NCBI GenBank assembly: GCA_963966185.1
Contig: CAWZYM010000183.1
Location: 84,501 to 148,500, forward strand
From: Rhabditoides inermis
Lineage: Eukaryota > Nematoda > Chromadorea > Rhabditida > Rhabditidae
Direction: 5' to 3'
Length of the DNA: 64,000 nucleotides
The notes below the pieces were generated by a model. That model ran no database searches. It worked only from the letters and a program-made list of their open reading frames with translations, and was not told the DNA's origin. The position numbers and the translations under genes were made by a program. Of the stretch, positions 25,246 to 36,386 are shown piece by piece; the first letter of the stretch is position 1, and each line of letters opens with the position of its first letter.

Positions 25246-27363
25246 TTAGATGCGCTTGTAGAAGCGCTTTCCGACGGTGCCATCGGGAGCGGTCATCTTC
25301 TGAACGAAGGGAGAGCATGAATACTGGTAACGCTGACTGATCGTGAATCGCAAGTGTCATTCATTCATCACCTTTACTATTCTCTCAGATTCAGTATTCC
25401 TAGAGTAATCGACGCGCCACGATCCAGTCCTGCATGAGGCACTCCATTCTCACAACTCTTAGAAACAAGAAACACCAAAAACTACAGTACTCCCTACCAT
25501 TGAAGGAGAAAAGACAGTACGACACACTAAGCATCACACACATTATCCTCACAAAGTACAGTAGATATGTACAGTACCCTCTTCGTAATCTACAGTATCC
25601 CTACAGTATCTCGTACCATGGCGAGGAATCCGTCCTGCATGGTGTATTCATACTACAGTACCCTCCTCGTAATCTACAGTACCCCCGTACCATGGCGAGG
25701 AATCCGTCCTGCATGGTGTATTCATACTACAGTACCCTCCTCGTAATCTACAGTACCCCCGTACCATGGCGAGGAATCCGTCCTGCATGGTGTACTCGTA
25801 CGTCTCCTCCTTGGTCTCGCTGCTCTTGTCCATAGGCACATGCTTCTCGGAGAGAACGCCGTCCTTCAGAGAGAACGTGATCTGAAAGGAGGCATCGTGA
25901 AAGTTTCTTTCTTCATAATCCAAGGTGACAGAACCATATGTGGAAAGATCAACGTCATGATATGGCGATTCTGGATAAATGATTGATTCGAACGTTTCTT
26001 CTTCTTAATATTTTGCGAATCGGCAAGAATCGGTGTTTTCGAAAGAGTTGATCACATAGTTAGTGATATTTCATCAAAGTCAGAGAGTGAACTGAAGTCT
26101 GAAGATAATTTATGTCCAATTCTCACTCTAGTTTCAACAACCGCTCAAAACATGTTGATGAATGTGAGTAAGTCAATGCACGCTTCTTTCCCCACGAATG
26201 CATCAACAACCATTTGTTCAGGGCACGTGGAGAGAGTACGAGGCACTGGTATTCCTTGAGTAACTATGCGCCTCGAGGGTGATTCTTAGTACATAAACCC
26301 GTCAACAACCACGCGTGGAAAGATCAAAGTCCCATTCATCCATCTCTTCTCCCAATCGACATGTTTGTAAACACGACAGACGTTACACCAAACACATTCA
26401 GAGAGGGAAGAGGTAAGACAAATGACCATTGCCCGAGAGCCGGTGGCATCAATCGATCAGTGTATCACGTGAGGAGGAAATGGGGTGATTGGCGGATACA
26501 GCGTAGCCGGCTTGTTAAGAGCCTCAATCACCTAGGCTGCGAACCGAGAGAACTTGTATGTCACTCACTACAGTACCCTTTCCCCGCCGTTACAGTACCC
26601 CTCTCCCCAACACCGTACCTTGTGCTGGGTGGAGTCGAGTCCCTCTCCGGTGAACTCCTTGCCGATCTCGACGTTCTTGTAGAACACGTCCTTCTTGGAC
26701 GTCAGGTTGGCGTAGTCGAACTTGCCTCCGGCAGCCTGAATCAGGGGGTGAGAAATGAGCAAACGGATGCAAGAGCCCGATTAATGAACCAGCACCACAC
26801 TTCTTTCTACACGTGTCATACTATTGATTTCGAATCATCACTTGATTTGAGGGCATCAGAAAACAGCATCCCCCTACGCATGCTGGAGAAACACTGGAAC
26901 TGATTGTTAAACTACTCCAATACGTTTCAAGAAATGATCTGATGCGTGGCTGGGTGAGAGAAAGCAATCCTCGTGCGCTTTCCATTGAAAATCACGAAAA
27001 TCCCAACCACTTTCTAGGACTAAAACCAGAACGATTGTCTATCCATATTCAGAACAGCAACACTACTCAAAACAGTACGCGCTCACCTTGGTGAACTCCT
27101 TCTTGAACGTCGCCATGCTGACGAGACGGCGAGTGAACCAGCCATAGCCTGTAATGGTCACGGTAACCTACAGTAACCCTATACACCTACAGTAATCCCG
27201 GGACGTCTACAGTATCCCCGCACTCACCGACGGCGGCGAGGTACTCGTCAAAGTTCTCGGAGTGGTCGAGGTCGAACTTGCCGTAGAAGGCGTCGGGCAG
27301 AGTCTGGGCGGCGAGAGCGCCAGACACGCAGAGGGCGAGGACGACGAGGGAAAGCGAATGCAT
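25246..27363 (-). CDS. Secreted fatty-acid-binding protein, 161 aa
   Basis: Exons in transcript order: 27363-27228, 27148-27087, 26735-26619, 25881-25765 and 25299-25246 (TAA). The N-terminus is a signal peptide (MHSLSLVVLALCVSGALA). The mature part follows the intracellular lipid-binding protein fold: FYGKFDLDHSENFDEYL, then the helix region GYGWFTRRLVSMATF, and the strand ending YKRI. Length and leader fit the nematode secreted FABPs (LBP-1/-2 and Ascaris As-p18 type), which carry fatty acids in extracellular fluids. A sister gene lies at 28317-29261 with the same intron positions. A 74 bp tandem repeat duplicates the end of exon 4 with its donor site. The minus-strand AATAAA at 25134-25139 is the likely poly(A) signal. 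Confidence 0.92.
25613..25800 (-). repeat. 74 bp tandem repeat duplicating the FABP exon 4 donor
   Basis: Copies start at 25613, 25687 and 25761, exactly 74 bp apart. Each contains the last 33 or so bases of exon 4 plus the donor GTACGG or a close relative, followed by a CTACAGTACC-rich stretch. The copy at 25761 is the true exon end. The other two lie downstream in intron 4. Confidence 0.9.
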
Positions 27364-28316
27364 GGCGAGCTACTGAGGACGAGGCGAGATCCGAGGGGCG
27401 GGGCGTGATCAGAGAGGGGCAGAGGAGAGACACGCAGAGCGGCAGAGACGCAGAGTCGCGCGGGAAAGCTCCGACAGCAGTGATCTACCCTCACTGTTTG
27501 ATCTACCAAATGGCAATCTGGTGTTTGGTGTTTGGTTTCTGGTTCACAGGCACTTTTTGAACACGGAAACGTGGTGTGTTTTGATAGCGCCGACAATTGC
27601 GATCATCTAAATCTGTGGTACTCGAGGGATCACGAGGGATATCAAGAGTGTAAACCTGTCTATGTTGTCGCCTTCAGTTTATTTAAAACAAACGATCAGT
27701 TCAGTTTCCCCTTTTGTTTCTTTTTCCAACATCTGACAGGATGGGGCATCTGTTTTCCTCGATTTTTCGCACGTGCTGGCTGAAGAAAGGCGAAAACATC
27801 GCGCGATCGCGCCGCCATTCTCCCTTTCACAACAAAACACATGAAAATGCCAGAACAATCCCTGCACATCTGCCACATGGACAGAAATTAAACAAAAAAA
27901 ATAAACAACGAAGAGATCAATGTTTGAACGTTCACTTTTCTTTTACTGGTCAAAATAGATCAACTTCATCGTGAGTCGTTTCAAGAAATATACGAGGGTC
28001 ATAAACCACATAAAACAAGCCAGCTGATTTGCTGGTTGTTGTAATATCAAATTCGGCTGGTCAGTTCGAATGCGAAAGAGTGCGTTTCCGAGTTACACAA
28101 TGGCGCGCGTTTCTGGGAGGTGGCAGCTGACCTAAACATCAACTCACTCCCTCACTCTCATTCCGCACTCATCATATGCAAATTTCTCACGTCATCGATC
28201 CACCAGACCTCTGGCTCTGCATTATGATGATCGACACTTTTGATTTCGATAATAATTTATGCAATATACATGTACTCGTGTTTTTGTGATTAATGTGCCT
28301 CTCTTCTTCTCCATTT
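27364..28316. other. Intergenic region between the two FABP genes
   Basis: It contains the promoter side of the 25246-27363 gene and the 3' flank of the 28317-29261 gene. I see no exon and no clear repeat. Short open frames lack splice context. Confidence 0.6.
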
Positions 28317-29261
28317 TTACGCTCGCTTGTAATAACGCACTCCGGTCACTCCATTGGGGGCAGTCATCCTCTGAAATTCAAAGTACCGTAACCTAGCAAA
28401 TAAAGTACCGTACTCACCACGACGAGGAATCCGTCCTGGAAAGAATACTGGTAGGTCTCGATCTTGTCGCTCTTGAGTGGCACGTGCTTCTCAGAGAGCA
28501 CGCCATTGGCGAAAGTGAAGGTGATCTGAAGTGTGACGTCATTCTCTCTCTTGCTGTGTGTCTCTCTCTTTCTCTTTCTCTCTCTTTCTCTCTCTCTCTC
28601 TCTCTGTATCCCTCTCTCTCCCCTCACCCTGTGCTTTCCGGAGTCGAGTCCCTCCCCAACGAACTCCTCTCCGAGCACCACTCCCTTGTAGAACACGTTC
28701 TTCTTGGAGGTGAGGTTCGCGTAGTCGAAACGATCGCCGGCCGCCTGAATCAGGAGAAATTCGAAAAAATGCGCCAATTCAAATCTTTATATTCTCTTCC
28801 AAGAAACAAATATTTTTTGCTATCCGTTTCAATCTGACGTTTAAAGTTCAGGTCCATTGAATATTACACTAATGGACACTCTCTGTGCACATGATCGAAT
28901 ATCCAAGTACCTTCTATTTCCCCCACCTTCTTGAACTCCTTCTTGAACGTTGCCATTGTGACCAGCTTGCGGGTCAGCCAGCCGTAGCCTGTAACAGTGC
29001 GGTATTGAAACAGTACTCTATACCGGTACTACTACAGTATCCTGCCACAGTCAGGCTGGTTGGATGGTATCTAACATCTACCATGATACAGAATCCAGTA
29101 CAGTACCATGTGTACCTATAGTATACCTAAATTTCACCTAGTGCGGACAGGTACTCGTCAAGGTTCTCGGAGTGGTCGAGGTCGAATGTGCCGTAGAACT
29201 CATCCGGCAGGGCGGCCAGGCTGCCTCCAATGCACAGAAGAAGAACGAAGAAGAAGCGCAT
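28317..29261 (-). CDS. Secreted fatty-acid-binding protein, 154 aa
   Basis: Exons in transcript order: 29261-29138, 28988-28927, 28744-28628, 28525-28418 and 28370-28317 (TAA). It starts with a signal peptide (MRFFFVLLLCIGGSLA), then FYGTFDLDHSENLDEYL, GYGWLTRKLVTMATF and a final strand ending YYKRA. It is the tandem paralogue of the gene at 25246-27363 with the same five exons and phases, and exon 4 is three codons shorter. The expected role is carriage of fatty acids or retinoids outside the cell. This is known for the family and inferred here. Intron 3 contains a CT tract. The start codon faces the esterase-like gene at 30622 across 1.36 kb, so the two are divergently transcribed. Confidence 0.92.
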
Positions 29262-30201
29262 ACTGGAACACGCTTGCGATAAATGTGATGCAAAAACAAA
29301 TCAACCAGGCATTGGCAAAGTTTTCCACATTGATTATTGCTGAATAGAATTGCCGTTTCACGAAACGCATTCAATTAATCGCTCTTATTGTTAGATCTCG
29401 ATGAAACGTATCAGATACGCATGCGATGCAAGTTACGTTTCACCAACAACGTAAAAATGGAATATGTCTTCCGCATAAATTCGGTTAGGTTTACGGTGTC
29501 AATGGAAATATGATACGAACTAGTTCTATGCTCGTAATAAGTTGCGCGCGCGGTGGGGTAGATCAGAGGAAGACGGAGAGTCAGCTCTCGGCAATAGCGC
29601 GCAAAACAAGAGAAGCAGACGGCTATCGCACCGTAATTCGAACTGCAAGCGAGGTAGATCGAAAACTATCGCTCTGTCGCAGGCTATACATTACGGTGAA
29701 AAAGATGGGAGTGCGTGACTTGATTGGTTGGTAGGCATGGTCTGTCCGCTCGCAACCACCTGCCTAATATAGTCACCTAGAGGGGCGGGACGGATCTCTC
29801 AAGATGATAGATCGCCGACAGCCAGAGAAGTGTACTGTGACCTCACCGATATGGCAATCGTGAATTTGTGAGAAAAAACATTGTCTGAATGAATTGACGT
29901 GTGTTATACATTACGTTTCAGGGTGGTGTGAACTAGAAGCTATCAATGAATTTGATAAAAGCAGTGCTACAAGTTTCTTGAAATAATCATAGTCGATATC
30001 GAAAACGGCCCGCATGAAAATCCACTTGTTGCCTCGGTCATTCTCATTCCATAAGCCTCTCTCTGCGCTCTGCCTCATTGCCGCAGGGGTGATCTATTGC
30101 CTCGCAGCGAGCGGTCGCTTCAAACCAAGAGTTCTCCTTCTCAAAACGAATTACTCCCTCTCTCTCACTCGTGCCACACTGGTCAAGTGGCCGAAACGAA
30201 G

Positions 30202-30246
<45 letters not shown>

Positions 30247-30621
30247 AAGCACATACTCTATTAGCTAGAGGAGTTCTGGGCGCGTATCGCTCGACTTTTT
30301 GTTGCTTTCGTCATTCCCTATTTTGACATATCAACGCTCTCGCGCGTGAATTCGATTTGCCGCGCGCATTCTTTTCCCCTCGCGCGCTTCTCTTTTGCAC
30401 GGGGCCTGGGAATAGTGCACTCTCGCATTTTTCCATCTGTGCTTATGCCCTCTCTATTCGCACTTTTTTCTGGAATTCTATGTGTTCTCTCTCTCCGTTT
30501 TTTGCGCATCTGACCGTCCTTACATTCTTACATATGCGCGCTGTTTTACGGGCCACATGTTGGAATACTTTCCATTACGACGATACACGACTTGCTTAGC
30601 ACTAATTTGCATATTTTTCAG
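29262..30621. other. Divergent intergenic region, FABP and esterase-like gene
   Basis: It should hold both promoters, but I recognise no specific motif. It contains the best copy of repeat R1 (29526-29690) and a GA tract at 30208-30240. Confidence 0.6.
29526..29690 (+). repeat. Dispersed repeat R1, best copy
   Basis: It runs from TATGCTCGTAATAAG through GCGGTGGGGTAGATCAGAGG and GCGCGCAAAACAAGAG to GTAGATCGAAAACTATCGC. It matches 22995-23150 over most of its length in reverse, with partial matches at 11945, 19563 and 22115. GATCTACC-like motifs near both ends suggest short terminal inverted repeats. The class is not determined. Confidence 0.7.
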
Positions 30622-31713
30622 ATGTCATGTAATCTCACACTACTGCTGTCGTTGACATGTGCTATTGCCGCGAAAAGTGTGACGGTCAATAATGTGACAG
30701 TGACAGTTCACGAGAATGTGCCCTACGCACATCCGCCACTAGAACTATTGCGATTTGAGGTGAGACTATTTCATAACCAGCCACAGATATATAGCTGATC
30801 GTGAACTCTGAACCTTTGAAAGGGCTTTTTGAATCGAATTTGATGCAGTCAGATCCGATAGTTTCATCTTTCCCTCTATCCAGAATGTATTACAGTAATT
30901 ACAGTATCCGGAACCACTGGATAGGAATTCGACTTCCCCTCCTCGCAACGCCACCAACATCGAGGACTGTCTCTACTACACCGTCATCGTGCCGGAGGGA
31001 GAGGTCGGTGGTCGACACGTTCCAGTGGTGTGTTATGAACAAAACGAACAGAGAACAGCAATTCCGAGTCATATAGCGTTACGAACAAAATTACAATGTT
31101 GTCTGTTATGAAGTACGTTTCAACCAATATTTATCTCTTGTGGCGAACGTTGATAACAATCTCTTGTACAGATGAAACACATAACAGCGTGTCTGTGTGT
31201 CATAATCGGATTTCAGCTTTCATTAGAGATTCTCTGATTCTGTTTCAGGGCCGTTTTCCTGTCGTGTTCGAGGCGCTGAACAAGCAGATGCCTACGGTGG
31301 ACTATGTGGTGGACAAGTATGCGAGACACGGGATAGCATATGTGGGAGTGGAGTATAGGAGGGGGGTGTTCGGTAAGTGAACAGAGAGAGAGAGAGAGGG
31401 GAAGAGAGGGAGAGAGGGAGAGAGAGAGGGGAGAGAGAGAGAGAGATGCAGGCTTCTTCTCGCTGCTCACTCCCGAACTTCCCGGCAACCTCGGCCTACA
31501 CGATCTCGTCGCTGCTTTGGATCATCTCCATACCATGGTGGACGTGAGTATTTCATGTTTACTGCATAAGTCCGCATTGTTTCGCTTGGTGTGAAGGAAT
31601 CACAGTGATCTTCAACAATCAAGTGTAAACTGTACAGCATGCGTCGTTTTTTTCTCTCTCAGCGATCATTCGCAGTTCGCTGCCATATGTTGATATGAAG
31701 AGAGAGAAAGAGA

Positions 31714-31754
<41 letters not shown>

Positions 31755-33933
31755 GCGCGGACTTTGAACGACCACCACATGTCATAAGTGGTCGCTACGA
31801 TGTAGCGGATTCAAGCCGGTGTAACATTTATCTATAGAAGAAGAAAAACCACGCGGCACGGGTACAGTGTAGGGGGACAATGTTGTTGATAATGTCCTAG
31901 TTTTCTTTTGTAGCAAACCTGCTGTTGCAGCCGAAACTGTTGCGAGAGCAAAGAGATTCCGAATGTTTGCCTTCGAGAACATCAAATGTTACCAAAATAA
32001 TTAATAATTAAGAATAATTATGAATTTCTGTGTGTACGGACAACGGGTGATAAAAACTACTCCTTTACTTTTCTCAGACTCCCTTTTCTTCGACTGTATA
32101 GATGAGTGTATAGGTGCCATCTGAAGGTGAAGTCAGTCTCCAAATCCCTTCCAAAACATTTGCTGAAAAACAGTGTTTGATTGTGTTTCTAAGTCGTATC
32201 TTGTGTCGAAAGCATTTGTGAAGGAAGTTTCGAAAAGATCGACGATACTGTAAGTCTAGTAAGATCGCCGCCTTCCTTTCACTTCCCACATACTGCGACA
32301 AGGGAAAGGAGAACGCGCGAATTGACGACGTTGCGGCTGCTGGGCACCTGGCCAAGTGCTCATCCGCAGATTTTCACTATACCCCTTGCAGGACCTTCAC
32401 CTGGACCCCCTCCGCCTCACATTGACCGGCGAGGAGGTGGCGGCCGGGTATGTGGCACTGCTGGCAGTGACGGAGGAGGCGAGGGGTGGGTGAGGGTGGG
32501 CAGTCATTCGAAGTGGTACACACCCGGTCTCTTCCATCATACAAAAGGTGTATGTAGATGTAGTGGAAAACAGGCTTCCCTGCCGTTTGGCTATCCGTCT
32601 ACAGAATGGAATGGAAATAGATGACGGGGTGGATGGTGGCAAGGCGAGACCGTTCCCCCTTCAGGCCTGTTCTCCTCGCTGCTCCTGCAGCACGGCTCCT
32701 CCCTCTCCCCGTTCACCGTCCGCACCCGCGCCACCGAGACACACGCCGCCAGAGTGGCTGTTGCGCTGGGTGGGTAGCAACTATTTAAGGTGCGGTCAGT
32801 TTCTTCGAAAGCCATTCGGGAGTGTTTCGAAGGCATAGCAAGGCATTCCGAAGTGTTCGGGGGTATTCGGGAGTATTTCGAAGGCAATTCGGGAGTGTTC
32901 TGAGGGCTATTCGAAAGGCGATTCCGAAGTGTTTCGGACGCATTCGGGAGTGTTTCGAAGAGACTGACCGCAACTTTACAAATAACGCGCCATATTTCTA
33001 ATAGTGCCCACTGAAAACATCGTTTTTGATCATATTTTCACGCAATTATTCGCGTGGGGTAACAAGAGAAAGGAAGACGGTTGTAGCATTCCATTTCGTG
33101 TTCGAGAGCGAGGCAGATGTTGATTCGTTTCGATCAGGCTGCACAACCGACACGAAGCGCTGTCTGCAGGCGAGCAGTGCGGGGGAGATCCAAGCAGCCG
33201 TGGCGGCACTGGAGCCGCACGAGGTATAATTATGGTGCCATATAATATGGTAAAAGATGGTGCCATGGTTATATGGTTCCATGGATCCCGGAATTGAAGA
33301 CATATTAGACACGGTGCATCAAGTATGTGAATAGGTGCAGGTCTGATCTGTGAGTCTTGCAGGAACGTTTCACTGTTCTTTTATCTCAAAACGTATTAGT
33401 AGATAATAAGTTGCACGGTGACTTCCAAATGATTTATACTAAAACATTTCGAATACCTTATTAGTTATCAGAGTATAGCTTTTAAACTTTTCACCATACT
33501 ACTTTTCTAGACAATCTACTCATCGTGGCGCATGCGACGGCAGCTGTTCACACCGGTCATAGAGAGACGACACTGGCAGGAGGTGAGAAGAGATGAAGAG
33601 AAAGAGGGAGAGAAAGAGAGAAAGAGAGAAAAGAGAGAGAAGAGAGAAAGAGAGAAAGAGAGAAAGAGAGAAAGAGAGAAAGAGAGAAAGAGAGAAAGAG
33701 AGAAATAGAGAAAGAGAGAAAGAGAGAAAGAGAGAAAGAGAGAAAGAGAGAAAGAGAGAAAGAGAGAAAGAGAGAAAGAAGAGAAAGAGAGAAAGAGAGA
33801 AAGAGAGAAAGAGAGAAAGAGAGAAAGAGAGAAAGAGAGAAAGAGAGAGAAAGAGAGAAAGAGAGAAAGAGAGAAAGAGAGAAAGAGAGAAAGAGAGAAA
33901 GAGAGAAAGAGAGAGAAAGAGAGAAAGAGAGAA

Positions 33934-33984
<51 letters not shown>

Positions 33985-34744
33985 TTTCCTAGCCGGCGCT
34001 GTTCCCCCGCCCGTCCCTCCTACCCGCGCACGCCTCCTCCCTCCTCTCCGAACGGGCAGCCACTCCCCTCATGATGGTACACAGGGCGAGGGGGTGTGTG
34101 GAGGACACGGACAGACTGGGTGAGTGAGTGAAGGGACATGTGCTCTAACCATTTTTTATACTGCCACACTGCACTGTCACATTGAAACGTGAAGTGAATA
34201 AGGAGGTGTTTAGAGGACACGGAGGGTTCAGGTACACTGTGTACATGTGTATACTTGAACATGAACTGTCTTGTGGTAGTAACAGAATGATAAATTACAA
34301 ATGCAGCGCAGAGGGGGAGGTGAGTGGACGGATAGACTGTGTGAGGGTTTGATTAGGTATTCCATTACTGAGTATTGATTGATTATTTACTTGATTGAAT
34401 CTCTTCCGCCAGGTAGTTCGGTTTCTCGGGCCTGTTTTCGAAAAGGTGCAAAGAACACCTCAAATTGATGTAATGTTTTAACAACACACTTGCCGTTGAT
34501 ATCGTGGATCGCATTCGCATTTCTCGTGATACGTTTTATTGTCTTTTTATCCCTCCATGAGAAATATACAGACAATTCTCCGTCTGTGTTTGACAGCTCA
34601 AACATGATCATGATCAAAACTTGACCACTCTTGAAAACAAACAAATAAACAATTCCAGCCAAGACCCTCTTCGATCAGTCCGTCGACGTCTACACCATTG
34701 CTGATCAGTTCTTCTCGCGGAATAGACGAAACAGGGAGGTGGTG

Positions 34745-34801
<57 letters not shown>

Positions 34802-36288
34802 CTCTCTTCTCATGCATCCTCTTCAGCTCCGCTCCTCCCTCCTCCAGCTCTACTTCTCCCACTCCTTCTTCTCCTACGACTCCCCCTCCGAGTTGTCCTC
34901 CCTCCTGGATGGACTGGCATGCGATGAGCAGCACGCAGCGCAGAGGGAAGAGGGAGAGAGATACGCGGATGGGGGCAATCAGGTGACTATCGGTTTTATA
35001 TTTCAAAAAGACTGACCGCTACTCTAGCAAACGAGGCGAGCACCGGGAGTGTGTAGGTCATTCATGAATACACACAGGCCGCTTTGAGTAGACAGCCACA
35101 AATGACCAGCGATTGAGACCGCAGATACACTAACGTCTTTTTTTATAGATTCTGTTCATTGTCAATACTGTGAACTGTGGTTGGAAAACAGACTATTACG
35201 TTTGAAAATTGCATGATATACTATTGCATTGAAAACGTATGTATGATTCAGGTCTACGTTGTCGAATCTGCACACGGAGACGAGTGGCAGTGGGTGGCGG
35301 ACTTTGTGAAGGGACGGTGAGTGAAATGAATAAAAGGCAGAGGAGACTAGGATAGAGAAGTGAGGGAGGTTCTAAGATGAAATTTGACACAAGTTATGGG
35401 TCAAAGAAGGGTAAAGTTTCCATTTTGCCCTAAGTTTCTCGCTGTTGGACTGGGGGTCACGTTTTGAAACTCAGCCCAAACTTATTGGTCATACTTTACC
35501 CACGCCCAAAACTTTGCCCAAGAGAGCATGGGGCGCTGAAGAGAGTTAGACAGAAAAGGTGGGGGTGGGTAAAGTTTTGCACAAAAAGCATCTTAGAACC
35601 TCCCTGATTGAGATATAGAGGGTGGGGGTAGGACGCATGCCATTTCCGTGTTCAGCAACCTCTCCTCGCTGTCCGCCTTCTCTCGCGAGTCTCCTGTCTC
35701 GAATGTGCTGTCCACTGACCCGTCTCAGTCCTTGCTGGGTGGAGAGAGCGGCGAGAGTGTGGAAGTGCGAGAGACGCGCGAATTCGCCCAGCGACACTAC
35801 TTCTGGTATTTTTCTTTGATTCTTCGTTCTTTATGATTTATTCCAACTGTATTCTGGTATTTTTGGTACACATGGATGCAGAAAGACGAATAAAAAGTGC
35901 AACAAGCAACCTGATCAAAGGAATTGAGGTGAATGAATCAGGCTCTCGGACATTCAGGCGCTCGTTCATGCCCCTGATCGACTCGCTCTCCCTGCCCGTC
36001 CACCCCTCCACTGTCGTCGTCGTCAGACCGGACGACGTCTACAGACAGCCCTTCATATGCGCCGCAGTAGCGCTGGTCAGTGAACACGTTGTGATGTCTA
36101 ATCGTGACGGTGCCCAAAACCACTACTTTTTTACTTTACTTGTTTCATCATTTGTCTACCTAGAAATACTTTTATGTGTTTTTACTCCTTTTACGATTCA
36201 GGTTCTCATACTCGGTTGGCTGACTGCTCGCTGGTTGCGATCTCGAAGACAAGAATTCAAGAAGCAAAACACAAAGGATCTCGCATAG
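30622..36288 (+). CDS. Carboxylesterase-like type I membrane protein, 539 aa, nucleophile lost
   Basis: Exons: 30622-30759, 30905-31027, 31249-31372, 31452-31543, 32392-32485, 32665-32769, 33138-33223, 33511-33582, 33993-34119, 34659-34741, 34827-34982, 35252-35316, 35656-35805, 35958-36075 and 36202-36288. A signal peptide is followed by the alpha/beta-hydrolase esterase landmarks NVPYAHPPLELLRF, EDCLYYTVIVPEG and GVEYRRGVFGFFS, then LPGNLGLHDLVAALDHL. The nucleophile elbow, normally GESAG, reads GEEVAAG at about 172, so serine is replaced by glutamate. The catalytic-histidine region survives as AHGDEW (His about 408). A C-terminal TM (FICAAVALVLILGWL) and the basic tail RSRRQ follow. It is probably a non-catalytic adhesion or binding protein, as in neuroligin-type esterase homologues. 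That function is inference. Introns carry MITEs and a 400 bp GA tract. Confidence 0.88.
32792..32971. mobile_element. Small MITE with GCGGTCAG ends, in esterase-like intron 6
   Basis: The ends are inverted: GCGGTCAGTTTCTTCGAA and its complement TTTCGAAGAGACTGACCGC. The interior is a degenerate series of TTCGGGAGTGTTTCG-like units. A relative lies at 57386-57499, and an isolated AGACTGACCGCTACTC end is seen near 35009. Confidence 0.75.
33586..33984 (+). repeat. GAAAGA microsatellite filling esterase-like intron 8
   Basis: About 400 bp of near-perfect GAGAAA units turn into pure GA near the 3' end, eight bases before the acceptor TTTCCTAG. It spans virtually the whole intron 33583-33992. The Lys/Arg/Glu frame over it is an artefact. 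Confidence 0.95.
35364..35604. mobile_element. MITE, 241 bp, in esterase-like intron 12
   Basis: The 16 bp terminal inverted repeats are GGGAGGTTCTAAGATG and CATCTTAGAACCTCCC. The flanks show TGA on both sides, compatible with a 3 bp target duplication. It contains several AAAGTTT / CCCAAACTT motifs and no coding frame. Confidence 0.85.
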
Positions 36289-36386
36289 TGCAATATTTAT
36301 GGTACTGTATCTATTTTTTTCATTTTTGGAGTGTTCTTTGATGTATGCATTTGTCATGAATGGATGAATATTGTCGACATTTTGTG

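Noticed and set aside
33593..34123. 176-codon Lys/Arg/Glu frame
   Set aside because: It is the GAAAGA intron repeat joined to a wrong frame of the following exon.
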